DNA of 64,000 bases from the NCBI GenBank assembly GCA_021773835.1, contig JAJFJQ010000030.1, positions 1 to 64,000 of the forward strand. Direction: 5' to 3'. A program made the translations under genes and the position numbers. The notes beneath the pieces were generated by a model. The model made no database searches and was not told where the DNA came from. It saw only the letters and a program-made list of their open reading frames with translations. Positions 63,172 through 64,000 of the stretch are shown here, one piece after another (position 1 is the stretch's first letter; every line of letters begins with the position of its first letter). Source of the stretch: Gammaproteobacteria bacterium (lineage in GTDB: Bacteria; Pseudomonadota; Gammaproteobacteria; Ga0077536).

Positions 63172-63978
63172 ATGTCTGAGAATGCACGCTTCGCTGGACA
63201 AACGGCGATAGTTACGGGAGGAGCGGGTGGTATCGGCAGCGCTGTCGCGCTGCGGCTCGCCGCGGAGGGGGCCGCCATCGTCATAGTCGATCGTAATCCC
63301 GAAGGCTTCGACGAACTACAAGCCCAACTGCACGAACACACCCGTGACTACTTAACGCTCGAGCTCGATCCAGGACAGTGGGACGACGCGGTCGCGATGA
63401 CTGCGATGTGTATCGACAAATTCGGTTGCGTGGACATCCTCGTGAACTCAACAGGCATTGCCAAGCCTCAGCCGTTCCTCGAGTTGACACCTGAAAACTG
63501 GCGGGCGCATATGAATTCACATTTGGACGCCACCTTCTACAGTATGCGAGCGGTAGCCCCTGAAATGGCAAAGAAGCACTATGGTCGGATCGTGAATATG
63601 GCCTCAATTGCAGGACTGATGGGTCCTATCGATCTAGCCCCATACGGCGCGGCAAAAGCCGGGATTATTGGTTTGACCAGGGCCGCTGCCTTCGAACTGG
63701 CCGACGTAGGCATAACTATCAACGCGATCGCTCCCGGCCCGGTCGAGACACCGATGCTGACCTCTGCATGGAGTGCCGAAGCGCTGGCCGAGCGTGCTCA
63801 ACACCTGCCGATCGCACGCTGGGCGACACCGGCTGAGATCGCAGACGTCATTGCCTTCCTCGTACTCAGGGAAACATCGTTCATTACTGGCGTGACGCTC
63901 CCCGTCGATGGTGGCTCGGTCGCTGCCGGCAGCTACATGGTGGAGAAGTACCGCCGCCGAAAACAGTCGCAACCCTAG
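63172..63978 (+). CDS. SDR-family oxidoreductase
   Basis: A 268-aa short-chain dehydrogenase. ATG 63172 follows GGAGA, while the frame opens at 63022 without homologous sequence. The cofactor site is TGGAGGIGSA with Asp at the end of beta-2 (VIVDRNPEG), which suggests NAD preference. NSTGIAKPQ, NMASIAGL (Ser) and YGAAKAG (Tyr-Lys) complete the catalytic set. It is divergent from the Baeyer-Villiger monooxygenase and may oxidise an alcohol to the ketone that the monooxygenase uses. Complete; it ends 22 bases before the window edge. Confidence 0.9.
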   Translation: MSENARFAGQTAIVTGGAGGIGSAVALRLAAEGAAIVIVDRNPEGFDELQAQLHEHTRDYLTLELDPGQWDDAVAMTAMCIDKFGCVDILVNSTGIAKPQPFLELTPENWRAHMNSHLDATFYSMRAVAPEMAKKHYGRIVNMASIAGLMGPIDLAPYGAAKAGIIGLTRAAAFELADVGITINAIAPGPVETPMLTSAWSAEALAERAQHLPIARWATPAEIADVIAFLVLRETSFITGVTLPVDGGSVAAGSYMVEKYRRRKQSQP

Positions 63979-64000
63979 GGGCCGCCGTCACCGACGCGCG

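Noticed and set aside
1-64000. CRISPR array, tRNA, rRNA or prophage genes
   Set aside because: No regularly spaced repeats, cloverleaf sequences, rRNA segments or phage structural genes were found on reading both strands by eye.

Overview
This window looks like an accessory-rich stretch of a gammaproteobacterial chromosome. That placement is an inference from the urt/ure gene order, two RND pumps of the HAE1 type, IS families and general codon use; no rRNA or tRNA gene is present to anchor it. No phage or plasmid backbone is visible. Three themes dominate: urea acquisition and hydrolysis, catabolism of aromatic or ketone-like compounds with associated efflux, and heavy insertion-sequence activity combined with group II introns.

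Layout. 1-2.6 kb: an almost complete group II intron with its reverse transcriptase/maturase, next to the 3' half of an IS transposase. 2.9-16.1 kb: a nitrogen operon on the + strand, led by a sigma-54-type promoter: outer-membrane porin, urtABCDE (urea ABC importer), a small membrane protein, ureDABCEFG (nickel urease) and a lipoprotein. Urea would pass the porin, be captured by UrtA, be imported by UrtBCDE and be split to ammonia and CO2 by UreABC, matured by UreDEFG. 16.1-20.2 kb: a graveyard of broken transposases plus the tail of a destroyed acyl-CoA dehydrogenase. 20.3-24.8 kb: an RND pump whose adaptor reading frame runs in from an IS3 orfA remnant. 24.9-27.0 kb: an IS copy carrying a 904-bp group II intron inserted just before the first catalytic Asp codon of its transposase. 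27.0-29.5 kb: an MMPL exporter.

29.8-63.98 kb is a catabolic region of several transcription units. It holds a D-aminoacylase-like amidohydrolase with a divergent sigma-54 activator; a Rieske dioxygenase alpha/beta - SDR - DapA-like aldolase operon (minus); a TetR-controlled RND pump; a GntR-controlled operon of luciferase-like monooxygenase, HpaB-like hydroxylase, MhpC-like hydrolase and MhpB-like extradiol dioxygenase; P450, cyclase-family and nitronate-monooxygenase-like genes; a CoA-transferase; hydantoinase/acetone-carboxylase-like HyuA and HyuB, with a Cys-rich C-terminal domain on HyuB; a second amidohydrolase with a TetR regulator; a Baeyer-Villiger monooxygenase and a second SDR. The gene content fits ring hydroxylation, rearomatisation, meta-cleavage and side-chain or ketone processing. 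The real substrate cannot be read from sequence, and no ferredoxin or reductase for the Rieske enzyme or the P450 lies in the window.

The most unusual signal is the intron/IS association. At 25566-26469 the intron has a GTGCGAC 5' end, EBS1 and EBS2 complementary to the exon, a 34-nt domain V and a domain VI with a bulged A. Precise removal rejoins the transposase frame as Trp-Ser-Val-Asp. The same 3' intron end and exon junction recurs, decayed, at 17940-18011. A third copy, at 1-2.6 kb, carries a different, RT-bearing intron close to the corresponding place.
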